Assembly: GCA_949152475.1 (NCBI GenBank)
Contig: OX424561.1
Span: forward strand, 4,650,001 to 4,714,000
Source: Terebella lapidaria
Lineage: Eukaryota; Annelida; Polychaeta; Terebellida; Terebellidae
Length of the DNA: 64,000 nt
Direction of reading: 5' to 3'
Shown: positions 11,391 to 23,544 of the stretch, one piece after another
Layout of the letters: the number at the start of each line of letters is the position of its first letter
How positions within the stretch are numbered: the first letter of the stretch is position 1
Translations under genes and position numbers: made by a program
Notes under the pieces: generated by a model
What the model was told of the DNA's origin: nothing
Database searches by the model: none
Seen by the model: only the letters and a program-made list of their open reading frames with translations

Positions 11391-11957
11391 GGCAAAATGT
11401 AGGCATCTTAGAAATTTCATCATTTGTGGTTAAATAAATGTTTCTGTGGTATATACCATTGATACTTAGTGAAATACCAGTGATATACCATTGATACTTG
11501 TCACCATTGAATCTGTCACCAATAATACTGTGTCAGTCATTAAGTGTACCGGCAGTAGTTTGCCAGAATCACCAGTGACCAGTGGCAATCTGTCCGAGTC
11601 ACACACACAGAGAAATAGACTGCACCAAGGGATATACGGCATGGTCAGGAAACTGTTTTCACACATTCAGTTGTTACAAAAAATCGAACATACAACATCA
11701 TGGACTCTAATTAATCAGGGGGTATAGTTGGCATCAGTCTCAACCGTGGTGCTGCACAACGGTGGATAATCACAACCCATGACAGAGCAATGATTCTGCA
11801 GATTTGCGAGAAAAATGACAAGCGTTCATAACTATGCAAGAAATCCACAGAAAGATGTCAATTGTACACGCAATCAGAAGGATGACGGAGATATACAGAA
11901 ATGTTGGGAATCATTGTAGGCTGGGTCTACCCATTCAGTACTCGGAGATGAACATAA

Positions 11958-12325
11958 GGTCATGTTGTGTTAAAATTCTGTTTAGCGTCCGCGCGCGGGT
12001 AACTTTTTTGCACTAACACACACAGGAAATCTTGGTCATTTAACGATATTTTTAGGCAGTTGTTCTTCAAAATTCTCTAACCTTCAATGTCGGATAAGTA
12101 ATGAGCAATAAAACGATATTTGCTTTCTAATATTTTGTGCAGGGTTGTTTTCCGTTGTTCGATGTCGATGGAACAGGTTTCCACTTGAGATGTACACAAG
12201 AATTTACGGGTTGTGTGTTGTATATTGGCTTGTGTTAAAATTTGTGTGTGTGTTAATATTCCGTGCTGACTGATACTTTTTTGAATTCTCGCGGACGCTA
12301 AACGAAGTCTTAACACAACGCGACC
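11958..12325. mobile_element. PIF/Harbinger-like MITE nested in the 4.6-kb element
   Basis: Ends GGTCATGTTGTGTTAAAA and TTAACACAACGCGACC are inverse copies, with further pairing through TTTAGCGTCCGCG / CGCGGACGCTAAA. TAA at 11,955-11,957 and 12,326-12,328 would be a 3-bp target duplication, typical of PIF/Harbinger. Length 368. Confidence 0.65.
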
Positions 12326-12399
12326 TAAGACTCTCAAAACAGCATCTGGAATCACAGTCAGTGACAAATATCACATGATCTACTCACTGCAGGAGAAAA

Positions 12400-13860
12400 A
12401 TGAAGCAGGCTTTCGAACGTTTCATAGAAAATCTCAATTTGTTGAATGAAGTCAACTTGTTTGCCACACTGCCAATATTATCTCTCAATACATTCAGCAT
12501 CATCGTGCAAACAAAAACAACAAAGGTGGTTGCAGCAGATGTGGTTATACAAACTGATCTGAGTTTATTTGCAAAAATGATAGTTATTGCTCGGAATTGT
12601 CAACTGAATATGGAAGATGTGTTGCAGTCCCATTATGGCTATTGCCATGGACAGTGGCCAACACAAATGGTGTTCCTACTTAAACAACCAAGGTGCTTCT
12701 GTTACACATCCTCAAAGTTTACCATGAACCAGTTGAAGATGTTCCACAATCAGCAGTCCTGATCATCAATGGTATAGAAGTACTGCACTTTGTCAAGAAT
12801 GCTCCCAAGACACTTGGAGTTCAGGCTCGGTATATCTCTCATCTAGTGCCTACATGCTCACACAATCCAAAAGAGTCAACTATGTCATGGATCCTTAATC
12901 CGATGTATCCATCAAGAACTCAGACCATGCAAAGCGTGCCAAATGGGTAAGCGTTCAAGTCACGATCCAGGGGAGAAATCAAAATTGTCCAACACGGTCG
13001 AAGAAATTTATGTGACGCGAGTAACTAGACAAGTTTGTCTCACTTCTGCTTTGAATGACAGCAGACTGAGTATGTATTCTTGTACATGTTTTGTAATTAC
13101 CAACACATAATGAAGAGTGCTACAACGTCGTTGTTGGGGACAGCACCATTCGGACTATTGGTCCGATTAATTGAGCCTCAAACAGGAGGAAGCTGTCAGT
13201 CAAGCAGCATCAAAAGACCATAGCTGCTTCATCCTCAGGTCACCAGCACATAAGTTGCTGTGTTGGCATGTGCGAGAGTTCTATCCTGCACATTGAAAAC
13301 AATGTACAAGGTACACCGACACAGCCGTAGGCATCTCACTTGGCATTGTCGCATGTAGTGATTGTTTTTGCCAAATGAAAGAAACGGCCATTTTAGTTGA
13401 CAATGGCTGACCAAAATATGTGTGATACAGGAAAAAGATTGGTGAAACATTCACCAACAGAGAAGAATTTCTCGATGGCTATGAATGTGTTTTGTCTTTC
13501 TCCAATAAATAAACAACACGAAGAATAGTTTTAAACAGACATAAATTCTGTCAAGTACAAGCAGTTCGGCAGCAGGAATGTGTGAAAATTTCATCTTCTA
13601 CCAAAAAGGACGCTCTCAAACACCACGTTGCATGAGTCTTCCATTAAGCATGCATCTGGAGAACCTCGCTACAGAAGGCTGTCGTGGCTCCAAGCCCTAA
13701 TGATCATGGCTCGAGTGTGGTTGCTGAGAGCATCTCGATCCACGGGACAGATCAGATGTCAGTACCAAAAGCCATCTTGCAGCTCATCAGATTTAAATGT
13801 TAGAACAGTAGAAGGACCATTGCACAGGAACACGTTATCCAAAGAATGCAATGTTTTATA
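12400..13860 (+). pseudogene. Decayed protein of a transposon-associated family of unknown function
   Basis: Fragments in shifting plus-strand frames look like one ancestral protein. About 12,440-12,620 gives ...VVIQTDLSLFAKMIVIA; about 12,640-12,860 gives LPWTVANTNGVPT, a stop, then a stretch with VYHEPVEDVPQSAVLIINGI and KNAPKTLG; about 13,600-13,830 gives KDALKHHV, ACIWRTSL, PSPNDHG and VPKAILQLI. This order (LPW..ANxNG, then a short IIDGM-like block, then a C-terminal KxALKxHV...AxIWRxSL block) recalls a large uncharacterised protein family seen repeatedly in cnidarian, echinoderm and lancelet genomes; that is from memory and not checked. At least one stop and several frameshifts make it non-functional. 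Position inside the long terminal repeats suggests it was encoded by the element. Confidence 0.5.
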
Positions 13861-15309
13861 CTGAATGTTATGTCTGTACAGATTGATCAAACAATCCCGA
13901 CATGATCAACAATGACATGACCTTGGGCATGGGCTACTGTTCGAGAGAAAATGAGGAAATGAGAATGATATGGATGACATTTCATTGTCAAAATTAGATT
14001 GTGTTGAGCTTTCCCATGTATTTATGTTTATGCTGGCCATACCCCTTGAATATGCACATATCATGACATGCACAATTAAAGACATTGGAAGAGAAATATT
14101 TCATTGTTGATCTGAAGCTTAGAAAAATAACAGGTTGCTAATATTATTTGCCGAAGTTTAAACTTGGGTTGGTTTATTGTCATAAATTTCAAACTACATA
14201 CAAGTTCATACATGTATAAATAGTAATTTGCTATGGAACAAACTCTGCATTCTAGGCCGTATGTTTCAATTAGAACGGGTTTTGTATGAGCTCATGATCA
14301 AGGAGTCAAGAAGGGGGAAGATCCATAAGTCATGAGATTCAACATAGGAAGTACAACTGAATATTGCAAAAACCTTAGTCAAATGACAAGTGATGTTATG
14401 GACCCTTATTAGTGGTATCGTATGATTATGGACCACAAACTCACATTTTGTGGTGGCATGAATCTCCACCCACATGGATCAATTATACAATATACATAAT
14501 CGAAATGGTAATTAATTTCCCTTTCGATTGTATATAAAATGTTAAGTTTCTTCAAATACTCGATCATTCGAGTTTCTATATTTAGTTGGTAAGATTAATC
14601 ATTAACCAATCAATGATTATGGTCAATTTTTGGTGGGTATTTCTCATGTTTTGATGAGAAGAGAGTTCACATCTCTAAATGATTATTGTATTGTATGTTT
14701 GAAATGATAATTCGTTTCATATGACATCAAATTCTAGCAGAGTTATGTGTGAGATTACTTGTTTTGTCAAATTCGAGAATACCATGCGATCACGGAGTTC
14801 ACTAGGGGGTAGTGTTAGGTTCATTTGATTACTAGCAGTAAACTTGGTTAAGACCTTCGAATGATTTATTTTGGCAGTATGGTATATAATCTGAGGTAAT
14901 TTTAGTGAAGATTTTGTAGATAAAATAGATATGTGTGCTGGAACACCCACTTCCGCAGGTCTCAGATTGTGAAATCGAAGGCAATTTCGGACCCATTATT
15001 ATGTGTTTTCATGTTATAATACAAAACTTACACCATGAACTGCTGTAGTTGGTATTTTTCTTGATTTGCCATGTAATTCGAGACATTTTGACACCAAAAT
15101 GATAACTCTAGCTTCATTATTCACCATTCAACGGTCTTTCTTGTGAATTTCAAACGAGAAAAATAACCGCGGCTTCGTCCGTATATAGAATTGTTAGAAT
15201 TATATGAAAAAAATTCAAATTTTGAATGTCATCCGGGCTAATATTGACCAGTAAGGACCCTACTTTGACCCCAGCATGGGTGACAGGCAGTAACATTCCA
15301 TCACCCCTA

Positions 15310-17525
15310 AAGTGACATTTTGTGATCGAGCACTTTGTTAATCCTTCTCATGTCTAGACATCTAGTAACTTCGGTCGAATGAGAAATCCTCTAAATACCT
15401 TCCCGAAAATGGATGACGGGGTCTATATTGCAAGTGCAATAATAAATCGCGATAAGGCGTAACTTAAGTTAAGATTGATTTTTCCTAACATCTGTATCTA
15501 GGATGACCATTCAACTATAGTTGCCATGAAAAAATTTAAATTGGTGTTATTTGTAGGACCCCATAAGAATAGTTCTAATGACCAGAACTTCAAATGTTTG
15601 GTTAGTTACTATTTATCGTTACCAAGCCTAAAAAGTGCCCATGCCATTAATTTCATGATATTAAAGGGACACTTAGTCATTGATTTAGTTCTCAAGTTCT
15701 TTTGCTTCGAGTTGAGAAGTTTCTCGAGTACGCGTTGTCACATAAATCGCTACGCTTTTCCCATAAAATGAAGCGATATATCGTATTGTGTTGATATTTA
15801 ACACCATATTATGCCCCAGCACGGAGACATTGAACACTGCAGTAGTCAGCGCGTTCCTGGTTGGAGATTGGTTCTCTCTCTAAAGAACCTCCAACATGGT
15901 AAGTTTTCCTATTAAAATGAAAATTTAATAAATGTATATGCCTAAACAAGAGCCCATAAGGCACCATGCTCACTGATGATGGTAATTTGGAGTAAATTCA
16001 TTATAAAAATCAGATTGTTCAGGACTTGGTGTAATCTTTTTATCAACATGATCATTCCTTATTTACCTAAAAGATTCTCCAGAATGGTATTCATTTTCAT
16101 GTTGCTAGTAGCATGCATGCGTTCGCATTTTCTAAATTACCAAGGATAAATCTGCAACTGAATCAGTCACACTGCTAAGGGATCTTCAAAAATAATGTCA
16201 CAATGACACAAAATACATGTAATGATAAGTCTGAAAACATTCGGGGGTCCTCATGGCCGGAAACAGGATTTGGGAAAAGAGGAAGCGCACTTGGCTGGAT
16301 TGACAAAGTAAACAGGCGTGTGGTATGAGGCCACAATATGTAGAATGTTCATTGAATAAAGAAAAATTGACATACCAATAGTTTCACAGCATAATAAATG
16401 ACAGTAAACGACAGGTGTGATTTCTAATAATACACATAATATATATTTCAGGAGCAGATTTCGGGGGAAGGAGGGGGGTCTGGGGCCCGCCTAGGGCCCC
16501 ACAAGCTAACGACCTCTAGATGCTTTTGTGGTGAATTTTAAGGCACTTTAATGTTTTCTTATCAAGCAGATACTTTTCATATAAACCATATACTTTCGAG
16601 ACAACAATACTTTCATGTCAGCAGTCACTACTCGTCTGCCTGGTGTAGGGGTCACGGACCATCAGATTGAATTAGTTTGTAGTTCGTCTTGAACCTCATC
16701 TTCTTCGGGTCGTTGTTCGGTTGATAGCTCGGGTTCATAGCTATCTCAGATGTTATCAGCTTTATTTCACCCAACCGATCTCCCAGTTAACTCCAAGTTT
16801 AACTTTGGTTGACTCTACTTCCTGAAATCCTCCAAGTCCAACTTTGGTTACATTCCATCTGTATGCCCAAACACCGAGTCAGCTATGCTGTCTCAACGAT
16901 CAACTTGGGGCTACAATTCAGAGTTTATTGACAAATCATACTGTCGGTTGTAATTGTTGTGGCTACATTAGGGATGACTCCCTTGGTGGCCTCCGCTCCT
17001 CATTGAAGACTGGCAAAGTGAACCCGATGATGTCTGAGGCTCGAAGGGAGCTGACTCCCGTGAGTCGGTTGTATTTTTCAATATGGGGGGTGTCACGGTA
17101 GACTCCTCAACTAATCAAAACTGACATTTTTACCGATTTTTTTTTTATATTTGATAACCAGTCGGGGATCTCCACAGAAACAAAATGCATTGTTCAAAAT
17201 ACATGTTGGAACACTTCTACATTATGGTGTATTTTGACCATCCGATCATGATTTCAGCCGAAGAGCAACCAAAGCCACCGAAAAGACTCGGACCACATAG
17301 GGCTTTGCTCGCTTCACTGTCTCAACATTATATACATTTCAGAAGACCACCCCGCCCCCTTATCAAAAAATCCTGGATCCGTCCCTGGACACTCTTTATG
17401 TTATTCGAGGTCTCACGAGTGTCACAAATACAAGTTCATCAGCTTACAGTCAGATAGTTGAAGATGAAGATGAATACACACCATTGTTCTTGTACTAAAA
17501 ATATATTTGAAAACATTGATTTTCT
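15310..17525. other. No gene recognised
   Basis: AT-rich sequence. Internal echoes such as CCAAGTTTAACTTTGGTT and CCAAGTCCAACTTTGGTT near 16,790-16,850, and GGATCCGTCCCTGG near 17,373-17,388, indicate worn repeats. Open frames of 80-90 codons near 15,526, 16,844 and 17,185 show no recognisable motif. Confidence 0.4.
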
Positions 17526-17990
17526 ACGGTGGCTGTTTTATGCCATACATTTTTTTTCAACGAGTAATTCTCTTCGCGAAGACAATTTTGGCGAAGAAAA
17601 TCATTTTCTACACGAAAAGAATATTTAATTCGCGAAGAAAACGTTCTCTCCGCGCAGTAAATATTCTCTTCGTGAAGGAAACTATTAACTTCGCGTAGAG
17701 AACATTCTCTTCGCGTAGAGAACATTTTCTTCACGTAGAAAATATTTTCTTCGCGAAGTAAACTATTAACTTCGCGTAGAGAACATTCTCTTCGCGTAGA
17801 GAACATTTTCTTCACGTAGATAATATTCTCTTCGCGAAGGAAACTATTAACTTCGCGTAGAGAACATTCTCGTCGCGCAGATAATATTCTCTTCGCGAAG
17901 GGAACTATTTCCATCGCGTATAAAACATTGTCTCCGCGCAGAAAATCATTTTCTACGCGAAGAAAATATTCTCACCGCGAATGGTGTTTC
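17526..17990. mobile_element. Foldback MITE family A' fragment, left end only
   Basis: TA then CGGTGGCTGTTTTATGCCAT, AACGAG, and a run of about 20-bp words built on TTCGCGAAGAGAA and TTCGCGTAGAGAAC. It is the inverse of the copy at 29,150-29,568 and shares the GTGGCTG..ATGCCAT terminus with family A. No matching right end follows; the repeat stops at CCGCGAATGG. Confidence 0.7.
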
Positions 17991-18367
17991 TTTTGGCTCA
18001 AAATTGTTAGAATCAATCACGTGATCTGTCATGTGATCGGGCATACTGTTCCACGTATTATAGAGAGCTACCAAATAAGCATCCTCGCCGATTTTGTGAA
18101 CAGCCATGGAATTTCCAATGTTTTCCGATAGAAACGAGCTTATCAAGTATTATTTCAACATGGGATATACTTAATTGGAAATTTTGAATTTTTTGTCTAA
18201 ATTCCATTCGATATCCTTGAGTGTCCGACAACTTAACAGAATTTTGCGATCCATGGGCCTGTTTCGTCAATCCAAACACAATTTTGTTCATGTTGTCGAC
18301 GCCGTGTCTCATGAATTAGATGGCAGTGGAAGCACACTGGGATACAGGTAGTTTGTGTTGCTACTAG

Positions 18368-18540
18368 AGCCCTGCGCGGGCCGAAAAAAGTGGCCCGACC
18401 CGCCCCCGGCCCGCAAGTATTAAACCCGCACCCGCACCCTTAGCCTGCAACCCGCATGTGCAAAGTTCAACCCGCACCCGCCCCGCCTCGCAGTGATTGA
18501 GCCCGCACCCGCCCCGCACCCGCAATTAACCCGCGACAAA
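18368..18540. repeat. CCCGCA-rich repeat, possible hAT end
   Basis: Begins TAGAGCCCTGCGCGGGCCG and continues with CCCGCACCCGC words. GAGCCCTG starts with related C-rich subterminal repeats are seen in some hAT elements; the partner end and 8-bp duplication were not found, so the assignment is weak. Confidence 0.35.
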
Positions 18541-18544
18541 TACA

Positions 18545-20190
18545 ACAGAATACTGGAGGTTTACTCAGCCGTGTTGTTTTTATCTGAGTGAAACATAAGA
18601 GATCTTTCATATATATATAGCCCACTACGGCTTCACAAGTACAGTTTGATCCATATTTTAGTAACTACTAAAGATCCAGAAGCAGATGATTAAAAGATTT
18701 ATGCATAGCCCGGGGCAATGTGATCACAGTACGTGGCCCAGTCACCTTCGTCACAACACACAGTCAGACGAGTCTATTGTACTTTGAAGTCCCTCACTAT
18801 GACATGTGGATTACCACAGCATGCGGATATTACTACACCATTAGCCCGGTAGTTTCCAAAATGGAATATATTTGAATCCCCCCTGACAAGTTAATTTCTA
18901 GTTCACTATTGTTCCTTTCAATAGAAATCACACTAATGAAAGTAATTTAATAGACATATATATGTTTGGGCAATATGTGGGTGTTGGGGTAGAGGCACTA
19001 ATTAGAATCCACACAATATTACATTGTGAAATATGAAATTTTGCATAGTTTAGGCTCACAGGGAACTTCTGAGATTCCTTAATTTCTGAGGGCTAATTTG
19101 TAACAGGTTTTTTGTAGAAGTCTAATATATTCGCCCTCAGAAAAACATAAATAAAGATTTTTTTTTAATTTTATGGGCTCACATAGGTGGGTAGGTTGTT
19201 TATTTGGATGTGCATATATACATCACAATGACTTAATAAGGAAAATAAATAGAACACACACCCCAGGTGACCCCCAAGACCGTGTTTGTAACCCAGAGGG
19301 CTGGGATCACCTGTGTGAGTGAATGTTAGGGTCACACCGGCTGAACATAACGGAAATGCAATTAGCTCGATCATGTAAGTGGATGAGATCCTTCAACCCA
19401 AGTTCCGGTCACTGGGGAATAATCCTGAGACTGAAAGGCTAACTGAATAGAGCAAAAAATTCAAAAACTTACAGTTCAGTAGTTATGGAAGAAAATATGT
19501 TTTAATTTACGTTTGAATATAAACGTATAATATAGTTAGCGCTCCTGATGTCAGTGCTCAGCTCCAACCACCTACAGGGACCGTCATACAAAGAGCTTCT
19601 GCGCATGATTTCATAGTCAGTCTTTGGTGGTTTGGGATCAGTGCTGGTCCTAGTATTGTGTCCGTGTATATCACCATGGAATTGGTACATATCATGAAAT
19701 GGTCGTGGGACATCACCGTGTATACCGTGTATACTACATGACGCCATATAGTAGGTGCAACATGCCACTTCTGAGGCACATGTCGCCGATAATTAGCCTA
19801 TTTAAATTGTAATTCGAAGATCCGTTTGCATATATGGATTGAACGCTGTGGGGTTTGGAATTTGAGAGTTTTGGTGAATTTGATATAGATGACCTTGAAT
19901 GAGAATGACCATACTTCAATGTACCTCACTGAATTTTCAGAAATGAGGGAAGATAGCCATGGAAAGTAGAGTACATGTAGTATGGCATGAAATTTGTTGC
20001 ATGACTTACAAATATAGATATTCATTTGCATGGGATAATATAATCAAGTTAATAATCACGTTGCTGGTTAGGCTATATGGCGGTATATCGGAATGAACAG
20101 TTTCTTAAGATTACGAACATTTGTTGACAAGTAATTTTCAATGCCCAGTCCCACACACTACGGTGTTTTTTGTTTTCTGTATTTCCCGCA
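18545..20190. other. No gene recognised
   Basis: AT-rich DNA. The part about 19,155-19,430 (GGCTCACATAGGTGGGTAGG, CCCAGAGGGCTGGG, GTTCCGGTCACTGGGG) looks repeat-like but lacks clear A and B boxes or ends. Confidence 0.35.
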
Positions 20191-20400
20191 CCTCCGCGGG
20201 CCATCCTGGCGCGGGACTATCCGGGGACCACCGTGCAGGAACGTGAAGGGGACCACCGTGCAGTAACGTGAAGGATACCAGTGCCGTTACGATGTTTCCC
20301 GGTATAGGCTCCGATCTTCCGACCTCCCGGTGCTGCCACGGTACTACCATGCAGGTGCTTCCACGATGCAGCTACGATGTCGTCACGTGGCTCCGCGGAT
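20191..20400. repeat. GC-rich block with helically spaced CpG, block 1
   Basis: Sharp island in AT-rich DNA. Words ACCACCGTGCAGGAACGTGAAGG and near copies repeat; CpG falls at intervals near 10 bases over most of the block (offsets 21, 31, 41, 51, 66, 76 from 20,191), less regular at the right end. Confidence 0.6.
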
Positions 20401-20539
20401 GATCATAGTGTCGCATGGTTTCTCAAGTTTGTGGTAAAAGCCCATGAATCAGAAATCATTTTTGACTTGTCCTTGAACATATATACTTCGTCTAAAGCAG
20501 AGAAGAATGCCATCGAGATTCATCAGGAATACTGGTAAT

Positions 20540-20581
20540 TTGTGTGTGCAATAAAATAGTTTTATTTTATTGCACACACAA
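20540..20581. other. Perfect 18-bp hairpin carrying AATAAA on both strands
   Basis: TTGTGTGTGCAATAAAAT pairs with ATTTTATTGCACACACAA around a 6-base loop AGTTTT. AATAAA occurs at 20,550-20,555 and its complement in the other arm, so a transcript in either direction would carry a polyadenylation signal within a stem. Confidence 0.7.
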
Positions 20582-21713
20582 CTCTGTTATAACATATGAC
20601 AAGCATATATCATATCTCTAGAGGAATGGAGAAATGAAATGAAAAAAGAGTGAAATTAAAATGATGAAATAATTTTTAAAATGAGTTTTTATACATTTCA
20701 TGTATATGGAAAATATATCGCCACGTTATGATAACATATTTGGGCTTATATCATCTACATGTACTTGGTTGACTTTCGTTATTCAGTCATTAAATGCTAA
20801 AACTTCATCGAAAACGGCAGAAAAATATTACGCACGCGAGAGAGCTAACCATTGGCAGATGAGACGAATGGCACGTGACAACAATTTGACCAATGAGACA
20901 ACTTGTGGAGAATGAAGAAGAAGTCATTGGTTGAACGGTGGGAGAGGTGGGGGGGGGGGGGGGGGGGTGGGAATTGGAGTGATAGCCCCATTTGAGAGCA
21001 GGCTTTGGAGAGCGGCGCAAGGATCTGTCGAACCAGCATCGCATGGGTATGCCCTTCATGTTTGTATTGGAAAGAATCGTTTTAAAGGATATCTAAAATG
21101 TGAGTTTTTGATGAATAAATTCCTTCCGAATGTGTCGTGCTGTGACAATCACATGCATGCGTGTAAAAGACGAAAAAGAGCGGTTTTTCACTGGTGCATA
21201 TTCTCTAATGTATTACTTTTCCATTGTTTTCGTTTGATTAAAGAGTAGACCACACATATATACTGACACCAAATGCTACTGACGCCTATATAGTTCGCCA
21301 AATATATATATTCATCCAAATATTATCCAAACACATCTATTTGTTTCCTTTATTTCTTTTCAAACCAGCCAATAGAACAATAATTTTTATATGTATGTTA
21401 TTGCCAACAAAGTCCCAAAATATTATCACCAACAAATTATTTTTTCTCACATTTCTTTATTGCTATCAATTTAAGGAATAGAAGCATGCAAGCATGCACC
21501 AATACTGGTAGCAGCACCAAAATTCGGCCCATGTAGCGCAGGTTACTATTTCTTCTAAATTCATTGAAGATTAAAAAAGTGCCAGACGGATTAATTATGG
21601 TATACATTTAGTGGGTGAGTATAATTAGTGGAGTAAAGTACTCTACTTGGGCCAAAATTCTGCTCTCATATCATCAAGAATTTGACCGATTTGTACGTCC
21701 TGTGTGTTTTGAA

Positions 21714-21767
21714 GAGGAATTCTGTCTATAGCAGCCCCAAAACTGTGGAATGAACTTCATAGATGAC
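21714..21767 (+). pseudogene. LINE reverse-transcriptase ORF C-terminal scrap
   Basis: One frame reads RGILSIAAPKLWNELHR then stop. The AAPKLWNxLP motif marks the C-terminal end of L2/CR1-type non-LTR ORF2 proteins. Nothing upstream is preserved. Confidence 0.5.
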
Positions 21768-21810
21768 TACCCGGTAGTCATCTGGCGTAAAGCCCAGATG
21801 ACTACCGGGT
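21763..21810. other. Triple alternating palindrome
   Basis: GATGACTACC occurs three times in alternating orientation: 21,763-21,772, inverted at 21,774-21,783, direct again within 21,794-21,810. The arm 21,769-21,785 pairs perfectly with 21,794-21,810 (17 bp, 8-base loop), while 21,763-21,772 can pair with 21,774-21,783 instead, so two hairpins compete. Confidence 0.75.
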
Positions 21811-21844
21811 GTTTTAGAGGAAATTTTCTTTATAGATATTTGGT

Positions 21845-22265
21845 CAAGTTGTACATACCCCAGTCGGGGATACCCCAAAGTGAGCCTGACAATAATAATA
21901 ATAATAACAATAATTGTGGGGGTATGTACGACAGATTATCTTGAACTACCCCATGGTCTCCAAGTAAGGGCCGCACATACCCCACCCATGAGGGTACATG
22001 AAGGTCGGGCATGCCCCACACGAAAGTCATATATACCCCTGGTAAGGCAGGATATACCCCATCGGAGGGTCAGACATACCCTTCTCAAGACAGACATACC
22101 CCCATTGAAGGCATGACATGCCCATTTCAGGGCCCGACATACCCCTTCGAAAGTTAGAGATACCCCATACAAGGAGATACATACCCCCTTTGAAAGCCTG
22201 ACATACCCATCGGAGGGTGCTACATACCCCTACTGAGGGTACTACTTACCCATCAAAAGGGACTG
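21845..22265. repeat. Degenerate ~27-bp ACATACCCC tandem repeat
   Basis: About fifteen units marked by ACATACCCC or GACATACCC followed by a variable GAAGG/GGAGGG half. Related words (GGCTTACATACCCC) recur at 26,165-26,380 and 23,510-23,535 on both sides of the 34-bp satellite. Confidence 0.65.
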
Positions 22266-22394
22266 ATATACTTATTTGGGAAGATCAAAGCAAACCAACT
22301 GAGCTCGAATCGCAGGCTACGATTAACATACAAACCAACTCTAACCACATTACTAGTTGTATGTACTGGTTAGGCATACTGGAAAGAGACTAAT

Positions 22395-22885
22395 TTGTGT
22401 CATGTCATAACTACGTCAATCGCCATGAATATATATACCATCCTGCTGCTTCTACCAGGGGTGGTCCATATTACACACCGGTCCATATTACACGTCTCTC
22501 GTCTGGACCACCATGTAGTGATAATGGACCACGTCTCGTGTAATTTGGTTTCTAACGAATTGAAGGCATAATCACAACTAACCTTCGAAATACTATATTT
22601 AATGACATGTAATAAGGAATCACAACGTAGCCCTTGGGATAAACAATAGTTGACCAGATGATAATACTTACGATTAAAAAATAACATCATTTTTAGCGAT
22701 TTTCACTCAAATTTCATTAAATACACCATGCCTTCTGTGATGTTGTTCTCCTCGATGACAAAAAGACACAATTGATGAGTGTCATAATTACGTCAATCAC
22801 CATGGATATATATGCAGTCCTGCTGCTTCTACCTGGGGTGGTCCATATTACACACCGGTCCATATTACACGTTTCTCCCCTACAT
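22395..22885. repeat. Pair of ~110-bp direct repeats
   Basis: About 22,397-22,508 (CATGTCATAACTACGTCAAT...GGTCCATATTACACGTC) is repeated at about 22,778-22,885 with several substitutions. The second copy opens a 105-codon frame that has no recognised similarity. Confidence 0.6.
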
Positions 22886-23199
22886 GGAGATAATATGCTT
22901 CTTTCCATTGATGCCCTGACACAGCAGGCACACTTGGGACTTACATATCCCATCATCCCTAGGAACATTAAAGCTGCCGTAGCCGAATATAAGGGGAGGC
23001 GTCCCCCCAGCCCATGCTCTGCAGTGGGCGGGGGGAGGGCCACCTTATACGGCTCCGTCAGCTTTAAATCTGGTTGCCTAGGCATGTAGTCTAATGTATG
23101 TATATATTCATTAACGCGCCTGAAAAGTTGATCTTACCACCTCCAGGTCATATAATCCACTAGCATATTTTAATCTATTTTACTCACTTTTGTGTTATT

Positions 23200-23308
23200 T
23201 AATAATGTTTTGTACACTTTTGTGTTGTTTAACTTGTGGTTTTATTGTTAAGCGCATCGAGAATTTTAATTTGTATGCGCTATATAAGTATTATTATTAT
23301 TATTATAT
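23200..23308 (+). mobile_element. LINE 3' tail
   Basis: AAGCGCATCGAGAATTTTAA, TGCGCTATATAAGT, then (ATT)n. This closing formula with a TATAAGTATTATT repeat is typical of the 3' end of CR1/L2-like non-LTR retrotransposons. No coding remnant is adjoined. Confidence 0.6.
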
Positions 23309-23544
23309 ATGCCAATACACCTCCTTAGGCTGGCTTAGATACCTCGTCATCCCAACTTAGGCCTACTAGTCCACTATTTTTCATAATATCAGATGCACCC
23401 AAGAGTCTAGGATCATTAAATCTGCTTGTCTAGGCATGTATTAACGTATGTCTATATCCATTTACGTGCTTGAAGTGCCGATCTTCCCACCTTTCAGGTC
23501 ATACATACCAATGCCAATCCTATGCCGGCTTACATATTGGTCAC

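Larger units (their letters stand above)
10708..15309. mobile_element. 4.6-kb DNA transposon with ~690-bp terminal inverted repeats, coding part decayed
   Basis: The left arm (10,708 to about 11,390) reappears inverted at about 14,610-15,309, with shared landmarks such as GGATGGAATGTTACTGC, CACCCATGCTGGGGTCAAAG, GGTCCGAAATTGCCTTCGA and AAATCATTCGAAGGTCTTAACC. Ends read TAGGGGKGATGG, so the target may be TA. The interior 11,400-14,600 holds a broken frame described separately and a nested MITE. Arms look roughly 85-90 percent alike by eye, so the copy is not recent. No DDE transposase was recognised. Confidence 0.75.

Noticed and set aside
19155..19430. tRNA-derived SINE
   Set aside because: Some GGCTCA and GTTCCGGTC words look box-like, but correct A/B spacing, a tail and target duplication are missing.
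22772..23089. 105-codon plus-strand frame with a hydrophobic start
   Set aside because: It lies in a repeat whose other copy at 22,400 is not open in the same frame, and no family is recognised.
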